Translations under genes and position numbers: made by a program
Source of the DNA: Drosophila pseudoobscura
Lineage: Eukaryota > Arthropoda > Insecta > Diptera > Drosophilidae
Assembly: GCF_009870125.1 (NCBI RefSeq)
Contig: NC_046681.1
Location: 20,225,001 to 20,289,000, forward strand
Direction: 5' to 3'
Length of the DNA: 64,000 nt
Notes under the pieces: model-generated
The model's input: the letters and a program-made list of their open reading frames with translations, nothing else
The model's database searches: none
Told to the model about the DNA's origin: nothing
Shown here: in pieces, positions 1 to 11,724 of the stretch
Position numbering within the stretch: the first letter of the stretch is position 1
Layout: the number at the start of each line of letters is the position of its first letter

Positions 1-3000
1 AACAATATTTTAATATTTTACAAATCCAAATCTTCGGAAGGCTATATCTCAGCCAAATATTACCAGATCGGAGAAGGACCTTCACTCCCAGCATCACCGG
101 CATCCAGATTGTCGAACGGCATCAAAATCTCGACAACGAAAACGAGGCCGATTTTTGACAAATTTAATAATGTAACCATCATGATTTTTTGCGAAAATCG
201 GGGAAAAATTGATGTCCTTTTTTCCGGCGGCAGTCGGTTGGCAGGATTCTCCCGATCACGGAGAGACATGTCACGCCCAGATCGGTTGATGTGCAGCTGA
301 AATATAGCGTATAGAAAACAAACAATATTTTAATATTTTACAAATCCAAATCTTCGGAAGGCTATATCTCAGCCAAATATTACCAGATCGGAGAAGGACC
401 TTCACTCCCAGCATCACCGGCATCCAGATTGTCGAACGGCATCAAAATCTCGACAACGAAAACGAGGCCGATTTTTGACAAATTTAATGATGTAACCATC
501 ATGATTTTTTGCGAAAATCGGGGAAAAATTGATGTCCTTTTTTCCGGCGGCAGTCGGTTGGCAGGATTCTCCCGATCACGGAGAGACATGTCACGCCCAG
601 ATCGGTTGATGTGCAGCTGAGATATAGCGTAAAAGAAAAAACAGTATTTTAATATTTTACAAATCCAAATCTTCGGAAGGCTATATCTCAGCCAAATATT
701 ACCAGATCGGAGAAGGACCTTCACTCCCAGCATCACCGGCATCCAGATTGTCGAACGGCATCAAAATCTCGACAACGAAAACGAGGCCGATTTTTGACAA
801 ATTTAATGATGTAACCATCATGATTTTTTGCGAAAATCGGGGAAAAATTGATGTCCTTTTTTCCGGTGGCAGTCGGTTGGCAGGACTTTCCCGATCACGG
901 AGAGACATGCCACGCCCAGATCGGTTGATGTGCAGCTGAAATATAGCGTATAGAAAACAAACAATATTTTAATATTTTACAAATCCAAATCTTCGGAAGG
1001 CTATATCTCAGCCAAATATTACCGGATCGGAGAAGGACCTTCACTCCCAGCATCACCGGCATCCAGATTGTCGAACGGCATCAAAATCTCGACAACGAAA
1101 ACGAGGCCGATTTTTGACAAATTTAATAATGTAACCATCATGATTTTTTGCGAAAATCGGGGAAAAATTGATGTCCTTTTTTCCGGCGGCAGTCGGTTGG
1201 CAGGATTCTCCCGATCACGGAGAGACATGTCACGCCCAGATCGGTTGATGTGCAGCTGAAATATAGCGTATAGAAAACAAACAATATTTTAATATTTTAC
1301 AAATCCAAATCTTCGGAAGGCTATATCTCAGCCAAATATTACCAGATCGGAGAAGGACCTTCACTCCCAGCATCACCGGCATCCAGATTGTCGAACGGCA
1401 TCAAAATCTCGACAACGAAAACGAGGCCGATTTTTGACAAATTTAATGATGTAACCATCATGATTTTTTGCGAAAATCGGGGAAAAATTTATGTCCTTTT
1501 TTCCGGCGGCAGTCGGTTGGCAGGACTTTCCCGATCACGGAGAGACATGCCACGCCCAGATCGGTTGATGTGCAGCTGAAATATAGCGTATAGAAAACAA
1601 ACAATATTTTAATATTTAACAAATCCAAATCTTCGGAAGGCTATATCTCAGCCAAATAGGACCAGATCGGAGAAGGACCGTCACTCCCAGCATCACGGGG
1701 ATCCAGATTGTCGAACGGCATCAAAATCTCGACAACGAAAACGAGGCCGATTTTTGACAAATTTAATGATGTAACCATCATGATTTTTTGCGAAAATCGG
1801 GGAAAAATTGATGTCCTTTTTTCCGGCGGCAGTCGGTTGGCAGGACTTTCCCGATCACGGAGAGACATGCCACGCCCAGATCGGTTGATGTGCAGCTGAA
1901 ATATAGCGTATAGAAAACAAACAATATTTTAATATTTAACAAATCCAAATCTTCGGAAGGCTATATCTCAGCCAAATATTACCAGATCGGAGAAGGACCT
2001 TCACTCCCAGCATCACCGGCATCCAGATTGTCGAACGGCATCAAAATCTCGACAACGAAAACGAGGCCGATTTTTGACAAATTTAATGATGTAACCATCA
2101 TGATTTTTTGCGAAAATCGGGGAAAAATTGATGTCCTTTTTTCCGGCGGCAGTCGGTTGGCAGGACTTTCCCGATCACGGAGAGACATGCCACGCCCAGA
2201 TCGGTTGATGTGCAGCTGAAATATAGCGTATAGAAAACAAACAATATTTTAATATTTAACAAATCCAAATCTTCGGAAGGCTATATCTCAGCCAAATAGG
2301 ACCAGATCGGAGAAGGACCGTCACTCCCAGCATCACGGGGATCCAGATTGTCGAACGGCATCAAAATCTCGACAACGAAAACGAGGCCGATTTTTGACAA
2401 ATTTAATGATGTAACCATCATGATTTTTTGCGAAAATCGGGGAAAAATTGATGTCCTTTTTTCCGGCGGCAGTCGGTTGGCAGGATTCTCCCGATCACGG
2501 AGAGACATGTCACGCCCAGATCGGTTGATGTGCAGCTGAGATATAGCGTAAAAGAAAAAACAGTATTTTAATATTTTACAAATCCAAATCTTCGGAAGGC
2601 TATATCTCAGCCAAATATTACCAGATCGGAGAAGGACCTTCACTCCCAGCATCACCGGCATCCAGATTGTCGAACGGCATCAAAATCTCGACAACGAAAA
2701 CGAGGCCGATTTTTGACAAATTTAATGATGTAACCATCATGATTTTTTGCGAAAATCGGGGAAAAATTGATGTCCTTTTTTCCGGCGGCAGTCGGTTGGC
2801 AGGACTTTCCCGATCACGGAGAGACATGCCACGCTCAGATCGGTTGATGTGCAGCTGAAATATAGCGTATAGAAAACAAACAATATTTTAATATTTTACA
2901 AATCCAAATCTTCGGAAGGCTATATCTCAGCCAAATATTACCAGATCGGAGAAGGACCTTCACTCCCAGCATCACCGGCATCCAGATTGTCGAACGGCAT

Positions 3001-6000
3001 CAAAATCTCGACAACGAAAACGAGGCCGATTTTTGACAAATTTAATGATGTAACCATCATGATTTTTTGCGAAAATCGGGGAAAAATTGATGTCCTTTTT
3101 TCCGGCGGCAGTTGGTTGGCAGGATTCTCCCGATCACGGAGAGACATGTCACGCCCAGATCGGTTGATGTGCAGCTGAAATATAGCGTATAGAAAACAAA
3201 CAATATTTTAATATTTTACAAATCCAAATCTTCGGAAGGCTATATCTCAGCCAAATATTACCAGATCGGAGAAGGACCTTCACTCCCAGCATCACCGGCA
3301 TCCAGATTGTCGAACGGCATCAAAATCTCGACAACGAAAACGGGGCCGATTTTTGGACAAATTTAATGATGTAACCATCATGATTTTTTGCGAAAATCGG
3401 GGAAAAATTGATGTCCTTTCTTCCGGCGGCAGTCGGTTGGCAGGATTCTCCCGATCACGGAGAGACATGTCACGCCCAGATCGGTTGATGTGCAGCTGAG
3501 ATATAGCGTAAAAGAAAAAACAGTATTTTAATATTTTACAAATCCAAATCTTCGGAAGGCTATATCTCAGCCAAATATTACCAGATCGGAGAAGGACCTT
3601 CACTCCCAGCATCACCGGCATCCAGATTGTCGAACGGCATCAAAATCTCGACAACGAAAACGGGGCCGATTTTTGGACAAATTTAATGATGTAACCATCA
3701 TGATTTTTTGCGAAAATCGGGGAAAAATTGATGTCCTTTCTTCCGGCGGCAGTCGGTTGGCAGGATTCTCCCGATCACGGAGAGACATGCCACGCCCAGA
3801 TCGGTTGATGTGCAGCTGAGATATAGCGTAAAAGAAAAAACAGTATTTTAATATTTTACAAATCCAAATCTTCGGAAGGCTATATCTCAGCCAAATATTA
3901 CCAGATCGGAGAAGGACCTTCACTCCCAGCATCACCGGCATCCAGATTGTCGAACGGCATCAAAATCTCGACAACGAAAACGAGGCCGATTTTTGACAAA
4001 TTTAATAATGTAACCATCATGATTTTTTGCGAAAATCGGGGAAAAATTGATGTCCTTTTTTCCGGCGGCAGTCGGTTGGCAGGACTTTCCCGATCACGGA
4101 GAGACATGCCACGCCCAGATCGGTTGATGTGCAGCTGAAATATAGCGTATAGAAAACAAACAATATTTTAATATTTTACAAATCCAAATCTTCGGAAGGC
4201 TATATCTCAGCCAAATATTACCAGATCGGAGAAGGACCTTCACTCCCAGCATCACCGGCATCCAGATTGTCGAACGGCATCAAAATCTCGACAACGAAAA
4301 CGAGGCCGATTTTTGACAAATTTAATGATGTAACCATCATGATTTTTTGCGAAAATCGGGGAAAAATTTATGTCCTTTTTTCCGGCGGCAGTCGGTTGGC
4401 AGGATTCTCCCGATCACGGAGAGACATGTCACGCCCAGATCGGTTGATGTGCAGCTGAGATATAGCGTAAAAGAAAAAACAGTATTTTAATATTTTACAA
4501 ATCCAAATCTTCGGAAGGCTATATCTCAGCCAAATATTACCAGATCGGAGAAGGACCTTCACTCCCAGCATCACCGGCATCCAGATTGTCGAACGGCATC
4601 AAAATCTCGACAACGAAAACGAGGCCGATTTTTGACAAATTTAATGATGTAACCATCATGATTTTTTGCGAAAATCGGGGAAAAATTGATGTCCTTTTTT
4701 CCGGCGGCAGTCGGTTGGCAGGACTTTCCCGATCACGGAGAGACATGCCACGCCCAGATCGGTTGATGTGCAGCTGAGATATAGCGTAAAAGAAAAAACA
4801 GTATTTTAATATTTTACAAATCCAAATCTTCGGAAGGCTATATCTCAGCCAAATATTACCAGATCGGAGAAGGACCTTCACTCCCAGCATCACCGGCATC
4901 CAGATTGTCGAACGGCATCAAAATCTCGACAACGAAAACGAGGCCGATTTTTGACAAATTTAATAATGTAACCATCATGATTTTTTGCGAAAATCGGGGA
5001 AAAATTGATGTCCTTTTTTCCGGCGGCAGTCGGTTGGCAGGACTTTCCCGATCACGGAGAGACATGCCACGCCCAGATCGGTTGATGTGCAGCTGAAATA
5101 TAGCGTATAGAAAACAAACAATATTTTAATATTTTACAAATCCAAATCTTCGGAAGGCTATATCTCAGCCAAATATTACCAGATCGGAGAAGGACCTTCA
5201 CTCCCAGCATCACCGGCATCCAGATTGTCGAACGGCATCAAAATCTCGACAACGAAAACGAGGCCGATTTTTGACAAATTTAATGATGTAACCATCATGA
5301 TTTTTTGCGAAAATCGGGGAAAAATTTATGTCCTTTTTTCCGGCGGCAGTCGGTTGGCAGGACTTTCCCGATCACGGAGAGACATGCCACGCCCAGATCG
5401 GTTGATGTGCAGCTGAAATATAGCGTATAGAAAACAAACAATATTTTAATATTTTACAAATCCAAATCTTCGGAAGGCTATATCTCAGCCAAATATTACC
5501 AGATCGGAGAAGGACCTTCACTCCCAGCATCACCGGCATCCAGATTGTCGAACGGCATCAAAATCTCGACAACGAAAACGAGGCCGATTTTTGACAAATT
5601 TAATAATGTAACCATCATGATTTTTTGCGAAAATCGGGGAAAAATTGATGTCCTTTTTTCCGGCGGCAGTCGGTTGGCAGGATTCTCCCGATCACGGAGA
5701 GACATGTCACGCCCAGATCGGTTGATGTGCAGCTGAAATATAGCGTATAGAAAACAAACAATATTTTAATATTTTACAAATCCAAATCTTCGGAAGGCTA
5801 TATCTCAGCCAAATATTACCAGATCGGAGAAGGACCTTCACTCCCAGCATCACCGGCATCCAGATTGTCGAACGGCATCAAAATCTCGACAACGAAAACG
5901 AGGCCGATTTTTGACAAATTTAATGATGTAACCATCATGATTTTTTGCGAAAATCGGGGAAAAATTGATGTCCTTTTTTCCGGCGGCAGTCGGTTGGCAG

Positions 6001-8992
6001 GATTCTCCCGATCACGGAGAGACATGTCACGCCCAGATCGGTTGATGTGCAGCTGAGATATAGCGTAAAAGAAAAAACAGTATTTTAATATTTTACAAAT
6101 CCAAATCTTCGGAAGGCTATATCTCAGCCAAATATTACCAGATCGGAGAAGGACCTTCACTCCCAGCATCACCGGCATCCAGATTGTCGAACGGCATCAA
6201 AATCTCGACAACGAAAACGAGGCCGATTTTTGACAAATTTAATGATGTAACCATCATGATTTTTTGCGAAAATCGGGGAAAAATTGATGTCCTTTTTTCC
6301 GGTGGCAGTCGGTTGGCAGGACTTTCCCGATCACGGAGAGACATGCCACGCCCAGATCGGTTGATGTGCAGCTGAAATATAGCGTATAGAAAACAAACAA
6401 TATTTTAATATTTTACAAATCCAAATCTTCGGAAGGCTATATCTCAGCCAAATATTACCGGATCGGAGAAGGACCTTCACTCCCAGCATCACCGGCATCC
6501 AGATTGTCGAACGGCATCAAAATCTCGACAACGAAAACGAGGCCGATTTTTGACAAATTTAATAATGTAACCATCATGATTTTTTGCGAAAATCGGGGAA
6601 AAATTGATGTCCTTTTTTCCGGCGGCAGTCGGTTGGCAGGATTCTCCCGATCACGGAGAGACATGTCACGCCCAGATCGGTTGATGTGCAGCTGAAATAT
6701 AGCGTATAGAAAACAAACAATATTTTAATATTTTACAAATCCAAATCTTCGGAAGGCTATATCTCAGCCAAATATTACCAGATCGGAGAAGGACCTTCAC
6801 TCCCAGCATCACCGGCATCCAGATTGTCGAACGGCATCAAAATCTCGACAACGAAAACGAGGCCGATTTTTGACAAATTTAATGATGTAACCATCATGAT
6901 TTTTTGCGAAAATCGGGGAAAAATTTATGTCCTTTTTTCCGGCGGCAGTCGGTTGGCAGGACTTTCCCGATCACGGAGAGACATGCCACGCCCAGATCGG
7001 TTGATGTGCAGCTGAAATATAGCGTATAGAAAACAAACAATATTTTAATATTTAACAAATCCAAATCTTCGGAAGGCTATATCTCAGCCAAATAGGACCA
7101 GATCGGAGAAGGACCGTCACTCCCAGCATCACGGGGATCCAGATTGTCGAACGGCATCAAAATCTCGACAACGAAAACGAGGCCGATTTTTGACAAATTT
7201 AATGATGTAACCATCATGATTTTTTGCGAAAATCGGGGAAAAATTGATGTCCTTTTTTCCGGCGGCAGTCGGTTGGCAGGACTTTCCCGATCACGGAGAG
7301 ACATGCCACGCCCAGATCGGTTGATGTGCAGCTGAAATATAGCGTATAGAAAACAAACAATATTTTAATATTTAACAAATCCAAATCTTCGGAAGGCTAT
7401 ATCTCAGCCAAATATTACCAGATCGGAGAAGGACCTTCACTCCCAGCATCACCGGCATCCAGATTGTCGAACGGCATCAAAATCTCGACAACGAAAACGA
7501 GGCCGATTTTTGACAAATTTAATGATGTAACCATCATGATTTTTTGCGAAAATCGGGGAAAAATTGATGTCCTTTTTTCCGGCGGCAGTCGGTTGGCAGG
7601 ACTTTCCCGATCACGGAGAGACATGCCACGCCCAGATCGGTTGATGTGCAGCTGAAATATAGCGTATAGAAAACAAACAATATTTTAATATTTAACAAAT
7701 CCAAATCTTCGGAAGGCTATATCTCAGCCAAATAGGACCAGATCGGAGAAGGACCGTCACTCCCAGCATCACGGGGATCCAGATTGTCGAACGGCATCAA
7801 AATCTCGACAACGAAAACGAGGCCGATTTTTGACAAATTTAATGATGTAACCATCATGATTTTTTGCGAAAATCGGGGAAAAATTGATGTCCTTTTTTCC
7901 GGCGGCAGTCGGTTGGCAGGATTCTCCCGATCACGGAGAGACATGTCACGCCCAGATCGGTTGATGTGCAGCTGAGATATAGCGTAAAAGAAAAAACAGT
8001 ATTTTAATATTTTACAAATCCAAATCTTCGGAAGGCTATATCTCAGCCAAATATTACCAGATCGGAGAAGGACCTTCACTCCCAGCATCACCGGCATCCA
8101 GATTGTCGAACGGCATCAAAATCTCGACAACGAAAACGAGGCCGATTTTTGACAAATTTAATGATGTAACCATCATGATTTTTTGCGAAAATCGGGGAAA
8201 AATTGATGTCCTTTTTTCCGGCGGCAGTCGGTTGGCAGGACTTTCCCGATCACGGAGAGACATGCCACGCTCAGATCGGTTGATGTGCAGCTGAAATATA
8301 GCGTATAGAAAACAAACAATATTTTAATATTTTACAAATCCAAATCTTCGGAAGGCTATATCTCAGCCAAATATTACCAGATCGGAGAAGGACCTTCACT
8401 CCCAGCATCACCGGCATCCAGATTGTCGAACGGCATCAAAATCTCGACAACGAAAACGAGGCCGATTTTTGACAAATTTAATGATGTAACCATCATGATT
8501 TTTTGCGAAAATCGGGGAAAAATTGATGTCCTTTTTTCCGGCGGCAGTTGGTTGGCAGGATTCTCCCGATCACGGAGAGACATGTCACGCCCAGATCGGT
8601 TGATGTGCAGCTGAAATATAGCGTATAGAAAACAAACAATATTTTAATATTTTACAAATCCAAATCTTCGGAAGGCTATATCTCAGCCAAATATTACCAG
8701 ATCGGAGAAGGACCTTCACTCCCAGCATCACCGGCATCCAGATTGTCGAACGGCATCAAAATCTCGACAACGAAAACGGGGCCGATTTTTGGACAAATTT
8801 AATGATGTAACCATCATGATTTTTTGCGAAAATCGGGGAAAAATTGATGTCCTTTCTTCCGGCGGCAGTCGGTTGGCAGGATTCTCCCGATCACGGAGAG
8901 ACATGTCACGCCCAGATCGGTTGATGTGCAGCTGAGATATAGCGTAAAAGAAAAAACAGTATTTTAATATTTTACAAATCCAAATCTTCGGA
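1..8992. repeat. Satellite DNA array, 28 tandem units of 319/320 bp
   Basis: The same ~320 bp unit recurs head to tail from the window start. A landmark (the ATG of a short plus-frame inside each unit, or its equivalent) falls at 109, 429, 748, 1068, 1388, 1708 and so on up to 8743, giving 28 units. Two junction variants explain the 319/320 alternation: a segment reading AAATATAGCGTATAGAAAAC and a shorter one reading AGATATAGCGTAAAAG. Units differ at a small set of shared sites, for example GATTCTCCC versus GACTTTCCC, AATAATG versus AATGATG, and ATTACCAG versus AGGACCAG. This mosaic pattern is typical of satellites homogenised by unequal exchange. Each unit is open for 63 codons on plus and 69-126 on minus, but these frames follow from the repeat and are not genes. 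The left end lies outside the window. I do not recognise the family. Confidence 0.97.
5437..8992 (+). repeat. Second copy of a 5,436-bp higher-order period in the satellite
   Basis: This segment repeats positions 1-3556 with an offset of exactly 5,436 bp (17 units). Rare variants recur at that offset: GGTGGC at 865 and 6301, ACCGGATCGG at 1021 and 6457, CGCTCAG at about 2833 and 8269, AGTTGG at about 3108 and 8544, and the GGGGCC/TTTTGGAC unit at 3292 and 8728. The match stops at 8992, where the array ends. It is either a true higher-order repeat or segmental duplication, or an assembly duplication. The sequence itself cannot decide. Confidence 0.9.
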
Positions 8993-9206
8993 CCAGATCG
9001 GAGAAGGACCGACACTCCCAGCATCGCGAGAATCCAGACTGTCGAACGGCACTACTACGAAAATCAGTCCGAGCTCTGGAACACATCCCTTGGACCTCCC
9101 GAGAGGAGGAGGTACCGACAGCGAGCGGACTGGAAAGGCGGAGAAAACATCTTGGAACGCAAGGATGAGGGCCCTGGCAGTGACCGGACAAAAAAGTAGA
9201 CCAGAC
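8993..9206. other. Satellite edge: degenerate unit remnant and unassigned sequence
   Basis: At 8992 the array skips about 23 bp of the unit and resumes with CCAGATCGGAGAAGGACC and a diverged match up to about 9050 (CACTCCCAGCATC, GTCGAACGGCA). Similarity then fades. The remainder to 9206 matches nothing else I can see in the window. This is the array boundary with one decayed partial unit. Confidence 0.75.
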
Positions 9207-9600
9207 TAAAGATCACAGTGTCGCGCGACAGGAATCATGACCCAAGGGGCGCTTTGTATCGTGGCCCAGTGCGCAGGGGACGGCTGGGAGCTCGTGATGT
9301 CAGCCGGTCGCATGGGGTGGACAGCCGTCGTCGAGCGCACACTCCTTCGTATTAATCGGAACACCAGAAGAGGGAAGCCCTTGGAGACCTGCTAAAATAA
9401 AAGAAAGTGTTAAATAAAGTAAAAGGATAAATAATAACTTAATAAATTTACCTAGGGGGTATGAAGAGGCGATCGCGGCATAGCAGCTTGGGGCTGGATA
9501 ACTGGATAATATAACTGGAGGTATATTCTCTCCCCCTAAAAGAACCAAGAAAAAAAGTCTATGCAAATGATGAATAGGGGGGAAACAAGGAATACGTTTG
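9207..9600 (-). repeat. Dispersed repeat, copy A (partner at 12719-13075)
   Basis: From TAAAGATCACAGTG to beyond GCAGCTTGGGGC this segment is nearly identical to 12719-12972 in the same orientation. A weaker match continues to about 9600 (CCAAGAA, AGTCTATGCAA, GGAATAC). Copy A has about 30 extra bases near 9222-9251. On the minus strand both copies carry an intron-like stretch between CCCCCTAGGTAAAT and TTTATTTTAGCAGG, followed by a short open frame beginning AGLQGLPSSG and ending in a stop. This looks like a copied piece of a spliced gene or a mobile element fragment. I cannot name it. Confidence 0.8.
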
Positions 9601-10103
9601 AATTTATTTTGGCACCGCAACGCTTCAAGCGTGAAAACTAAAAACTATTTGTTACATACATATATCAATATCAATATGAATATGAATGCGAATACGAGTA
9701 TACCCATATGAAGTGGTAAACACTCGACAAATAAAAAAAAAAAAAATCGATCTATGAAACGAATATTTGCCCATTCGAAAGGGAAATGAAAACTTAGTTC
9801 TGCACTTGCAATATGTGCAACATTCAGCAAGTGATTTGTGAGAGAACTTAACCAAAAACTAAATCTATAACACTATAAGATTTGAGCTCAGTCAAAAGCA
9901 AACGAAGATTGAATATCGACTCCATCATCCGTAATCATGTGGCATCAAATCTCGCGGTCTCTCTCCCCCTGTCTCCCTCGTTCCAAGAGCGACGAGCCAC
10001 GATCTACCCTTCTCGATTCAGTTGCGGTTGTAGAATATTGTTTTTTGTCCTCCAGCTGCTGTTCCTCCTCCTGCTGCTCCAATGGATCCAGACGCTCTTC
10101 CTC
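9601..10103. other. Spacer 3' of the LIM-only gene, no gene seen
   Basis: AT-rich from 9601 to about 9900, including a 13-base A run near 9733, then pyrimidine-rich DNA just beyond the LIM stop codon. The part near 9900-10103 probably includes 3' UTR of the minus-strand LIM gene. I see no T-run on the plus strand next to the gene that would mark a retroposed poly(A) tail. Confidence 0.5.
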
Positions 10104-11285
10104 CTAGGCGCGCCCGTGCTCAGGGCTTTTTTTTGTCTGGACGCCCCTAGCTGGTTCTTCAGCAGCAGCAGTGGCCGCGGCCGCAAACGGAGAGTCGCCT
10201 CCGGTGGGCGTCTGGGGTCCCTTGTTGTTGTTGTGGTCGCCGGGGGTGCACGGACTGTTGACTATGCCCACGACCACACCCATGTTGGCCTCGCCTGGTC
10301 CTCCGCCGGGCAGTTCGTCGGCGGCACCCGGGACCCCAGCGGCAATCGTGGCGAAGAGCAGCCACTCCTCGTAGTCGTACTCGCAGAGAATCTTGTTCAT
10401 GCACAAATAGAACCGATCGCCAACGCACAATCGATGGTTGCACTGCTGGCAGGCGAAGCAATCAAAATGGTAGACATTGGTGTGGGCGCGCATCACCATC
10501 TCAAAGGCGGAGATCACCTTGCTGCAGGCGGCACAGTAGCCCGTGTTGCCAAATAATCGAAAATAATCAAGCTTGCACAGCATTAGGTTGCCCGTCTTGT
10601 AGAGGGTGGACCCCACTTCGCCCAGGCGACAGTCGCAGCAGCCGCACTTGAGGCAGTCCTGGTGCCACAGCATGTCCAGGGCGCGCAGAAAGTAACGGTC
10701 CTTGATGTGCTTGCCGCAGCCGGCGCACAGCAGGCTTCCATTGTTGTTGTTGTTATTGTTGTTGGCCGCAGCGGCAATGCTCTGGACATTGCTGAGGCTG
10801 TTGTTGTTGCCGAGGTTTACCCCGCCGCCGTTGCGGTTGCAACCGTTGTTGGTATTCTGACCCACGTTGTTGCCACTGTTGCTGTTCATGCTGGCGGCCT
10901 GCTGCTGCTGTCTTGAGTGCTGCTGCTGTTGATTCGATGAGAGCCCGACGAGTCCGGGCTCTGTTTTGGTGATATCCATAGTCATCTTATTATTCACGGA
11001 CGCTATACCATTCCAATAGATTTCCATTTGCGCCATCCGCGAACGCGATGGCTGCGGGGAGTCGACTTCGGGCCCCACTGCCGTCACCACAGACGGCGGC
11101 ACCACAGGCGACACAGGAAAGAAATGCTGCAGCGGCAATGGCAGGTGTGTGGCGGCAATGCTGCTGCGCTTTTCGAAATTCGCCACCAAGAACTGATCTG
11201 ATGATGAACTGATGTTCTGCATAGTAATGCGCCCCGCATCGCCTATGCTGGGCGATGCAGCTGAAGGTTCGATAAAATTGTTCAT
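10104..11285 (-). CDS. Intronless LIM-only protein, Beadex/LMO-like paralogue
   Basis: A single open frame of 393 residues from the ATG at 11285; a longer frame starts only at a TTG. It contains two LIM domains, at about residues 187-241 and 251-305, with every zinc ligand kept (first domain CAGC, WHQDC, CGCC; second CAAC, YHFDC, CQQC, CEYDY). LMO proteins are nuclear adaptors that bind the LIM-domain-binding protein (Chip in flies) and compete with LIM-homeodomain factors such as Apterous. Linker and domain sequence match the Beadex/LMO family closely. Differences at positions usually conserved include L to F, R to L, R to H and R to W changes in both domains and in the tail. The N-terminal ~185 residues are Q/N/S-rich; the tail is G/A/P-rich and low-complexity. 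To my knowledge Beadex itself has introns within the coding region, so a one-exon gene here suggests a retrocopy. The frame is intact over 1.18 kb, which argues against a dead pseudogene. Confidence 0.82.
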   Translation of the reverse strand: MNNFIEPSAASPSIGDAGRITMQNISSSSDQFLVANFEKRSSIAATHLPLPLQHFFPVSPVVPPSVVTAVGPEVDSPQPSRSRMAQMEIYWNGIASVNNKMTMDITKTEPGLVGLSSNQQQQHSRQQQQAASMNSNSGNNVGQNTNNGCNRNGGGVNLGNNNSLSNVQSIAAAANNNNNNNNGSLLCAGCGKHIKDRYFLRALDMLWHQDCLKCGCCDCRLGEVGSTLYKTGNLMLCKLDYFRLFGNTGYCAACSKVISAFEMVMRAHTNVYHFDCFACQQCNHRLCVGDRFYLCMNKILCEYDYEEWLLFATIAAGVPGAADELPGGGPGEANMGVVVGIVNSPCTPGDHNNNKGPQTPTGGDSPFAAAATAAAEEPARGVQTKKSPEHGRA

Positions 11286-11316
11286 TTTCAATGACTTTCA
11301 CACAGTTTTTGCTGAT

Positions 11317-11723
11317 CTGCAATGCAAATTGAAATTTGGGAAATCCGAAGCGAAGCACGCACGCTTTTTGCAGAGTAACGGCGCCCGTCAGCTGTGCTGC
11401 CGAGCAGTGCTGCCAGATTCTCAGAGTACAAGCTAGATTGTATACGGTAGGGCCAACGATACGCCGAAAATGGCTAAAACTGAAGATAAATGAGCTCAAA
11501 ATTATGTTGAGCTACTGAGCTTCTTCGGCAGCGTATGTTGCGATCAATTGAAAGATATTGAAAAGACGACGATTTTTCGCATTGAAAATCTGTTCTAAGA
11601 CGATAGACGAGATTCAAGTGATTGCTGGATCGAATCAAGCGCAGGCCGGCCGAATGGCCCGTGCATTAATGCAAGCGACGCTTCGACAAGAGCGCGACAG
11701 ATCGAGAAAGCGACCGGACTTAC
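11317..11723 (-). other. Possible 5' UTR intron of the LIM-only gene
   Basis: On the minus strand a strong donor (CCGG then GTAAGT, at 11723) lies upstream of the LIM start. A good acceptor (TTTGCATTGCAG, ending at 11317) lies 32 bases before the ATG. If both are used, a ~407 nt intron separates a 5' leader near 11725-11790 from the coding exon. There is no transcript evidence in sequence alone. Confidence 0.25.
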
Positions 11724-11724
11724 C

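Noticed and set aside
1..8992. Dozens of 63- to 126-codon frames on both strands of the satellite
   Set aside because: They repeat once per unit, lack any domain or codon signature, and stay open only because units are nearly identical. No promoter or poly(A) context.
1..8992. CRISPR-like regular spacing
   Set aside because: The whole 320 bp unit repeats with no unique spacers. The genome is clearly eukaryotic.
9728..9747. A-run as poly(A) tail of the LIM retrocopy
   Set aside because: It is A on the plus strand. A tail for a minus-strand gene would appear as T on the plus strand.
9882..10556. 224-codon plus-strand frame over the LIM gene 3' end
   Set aside because: It is antisense to the LIM domains, whose zinc ligands clearly identify the minus strand as coding.
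10990..11499. 169-codon minus frame overlapping the LIM start
   Set aside because: It is in a different frame from the LIM domains and has no family resemblance. It contains leader and N-terminal sequence read out of frame.
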